Both the position numbers and the translations under genes were made by a program. Below, piece by piece: positions 28,331 to 28,373 of a stretch of DNA of 28,373 bases; within the stretch, counting starts at the first letter, position 1, and the number at the start of each line of letters is the position of its first letter. The notes under the pieces are model-generated. The model saw nothing but the letters and a program-made list of their open reading frames with translations, was not told the DNA's origin and ran no database searches. The stretch comes from Candidatus Wallbacteria bacterium (lineage in GTDB: Bacteria; Muiribacteriota; UBA6191; JACPRK01): contig JACQFU010000403.1 of assembly GCA_016199905.1 (NCBI GenBank), forward strand, positions 1-28,373, read 5' to 3'.

Positions 28331-28373
28331 GCCGTGTCCCTCAACTCAGTCGGTACCCGCGTGTTTCAACGCT

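Overview
The window is GC-rich, densely coded bacterial DNA from what looks like a Gram-negative soil or sediment organism. An Acidobacteriota- or Myxococcota-like source is a guess, based on GC content, a giant Kelch/PKD exported protein, exported leucine-rich repeats and a NodU-type carbamoyltransferase. No rRNA, tRNA, CRISPR array, transposase or integrase was seen. The largest gene-free gap is 218 bp (21892-22109).

Layout. 1-622: 3' end of a SWIM zinc-finger-type gene, overlapping tail to tail an AAA ATPase with a DUF4143-type C-terminus (549-1784, minus). 1903-10001, minus strand: a seven-gene run in the order BMP-type binding protein, double-ABC ATPase, two permeases, NodU/CmcH-type carbamoyltransferase, radical SAM protein and short-chain dehydrogenase. 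The four transport genes are joined by three consecutive GTGA start/stop overlaps, and the last two genes use TTG starts with strong Shine-Dalgarno sites. This reads as nucleoside-type uptake coupled to carbamoylation and radical chemistry on an unknown product. 10168-11016, plus: an exported TPR protein fused to a group 1 truncated haemoglobin.

The most striking object is at 10983-15199. The last 36 bp of the haemoglobin gene region, including its stop codon, recur perfectly at 15164-15199. The two copies enclose a compact three-gene operon: an unknown protein, an unknown helical protein, and a MinD/ParA-like KGGVGRT ATPase fused to nearly identical 40-residue TPRs. This looks like a small integrated cargo island that used the 3' end of a haemoglobin gene as its attachment site and restored that gene on entry. 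No recombinase is encoded inside it. The cargo resembles regulated conflict (defence-like) ATPase-TPR systems.

15217-21891, minus: a 2224-residue exported protein with two blocks of about twelve Kelch-like repeats around a PKD domain, followed by several PKD/Ig-like domains. 22110-23003, plus: an exported protein with ten uninterrupted 24-residue LRRs. 23055-28330, minus: an hsdM-hsdS-hsdR type I restriction-modification operon in decay. hsdM has an in-frame amber, a 1-nt frameshift and a large out-of-frame deletion. hsdS has a single amber. hsdR is still open, but an in-frame deletion has removed its Walker A and DEAH motor motifs while leaving the nuclease motif.

All family assignments come from reading motifs by eye. 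No database search was run.
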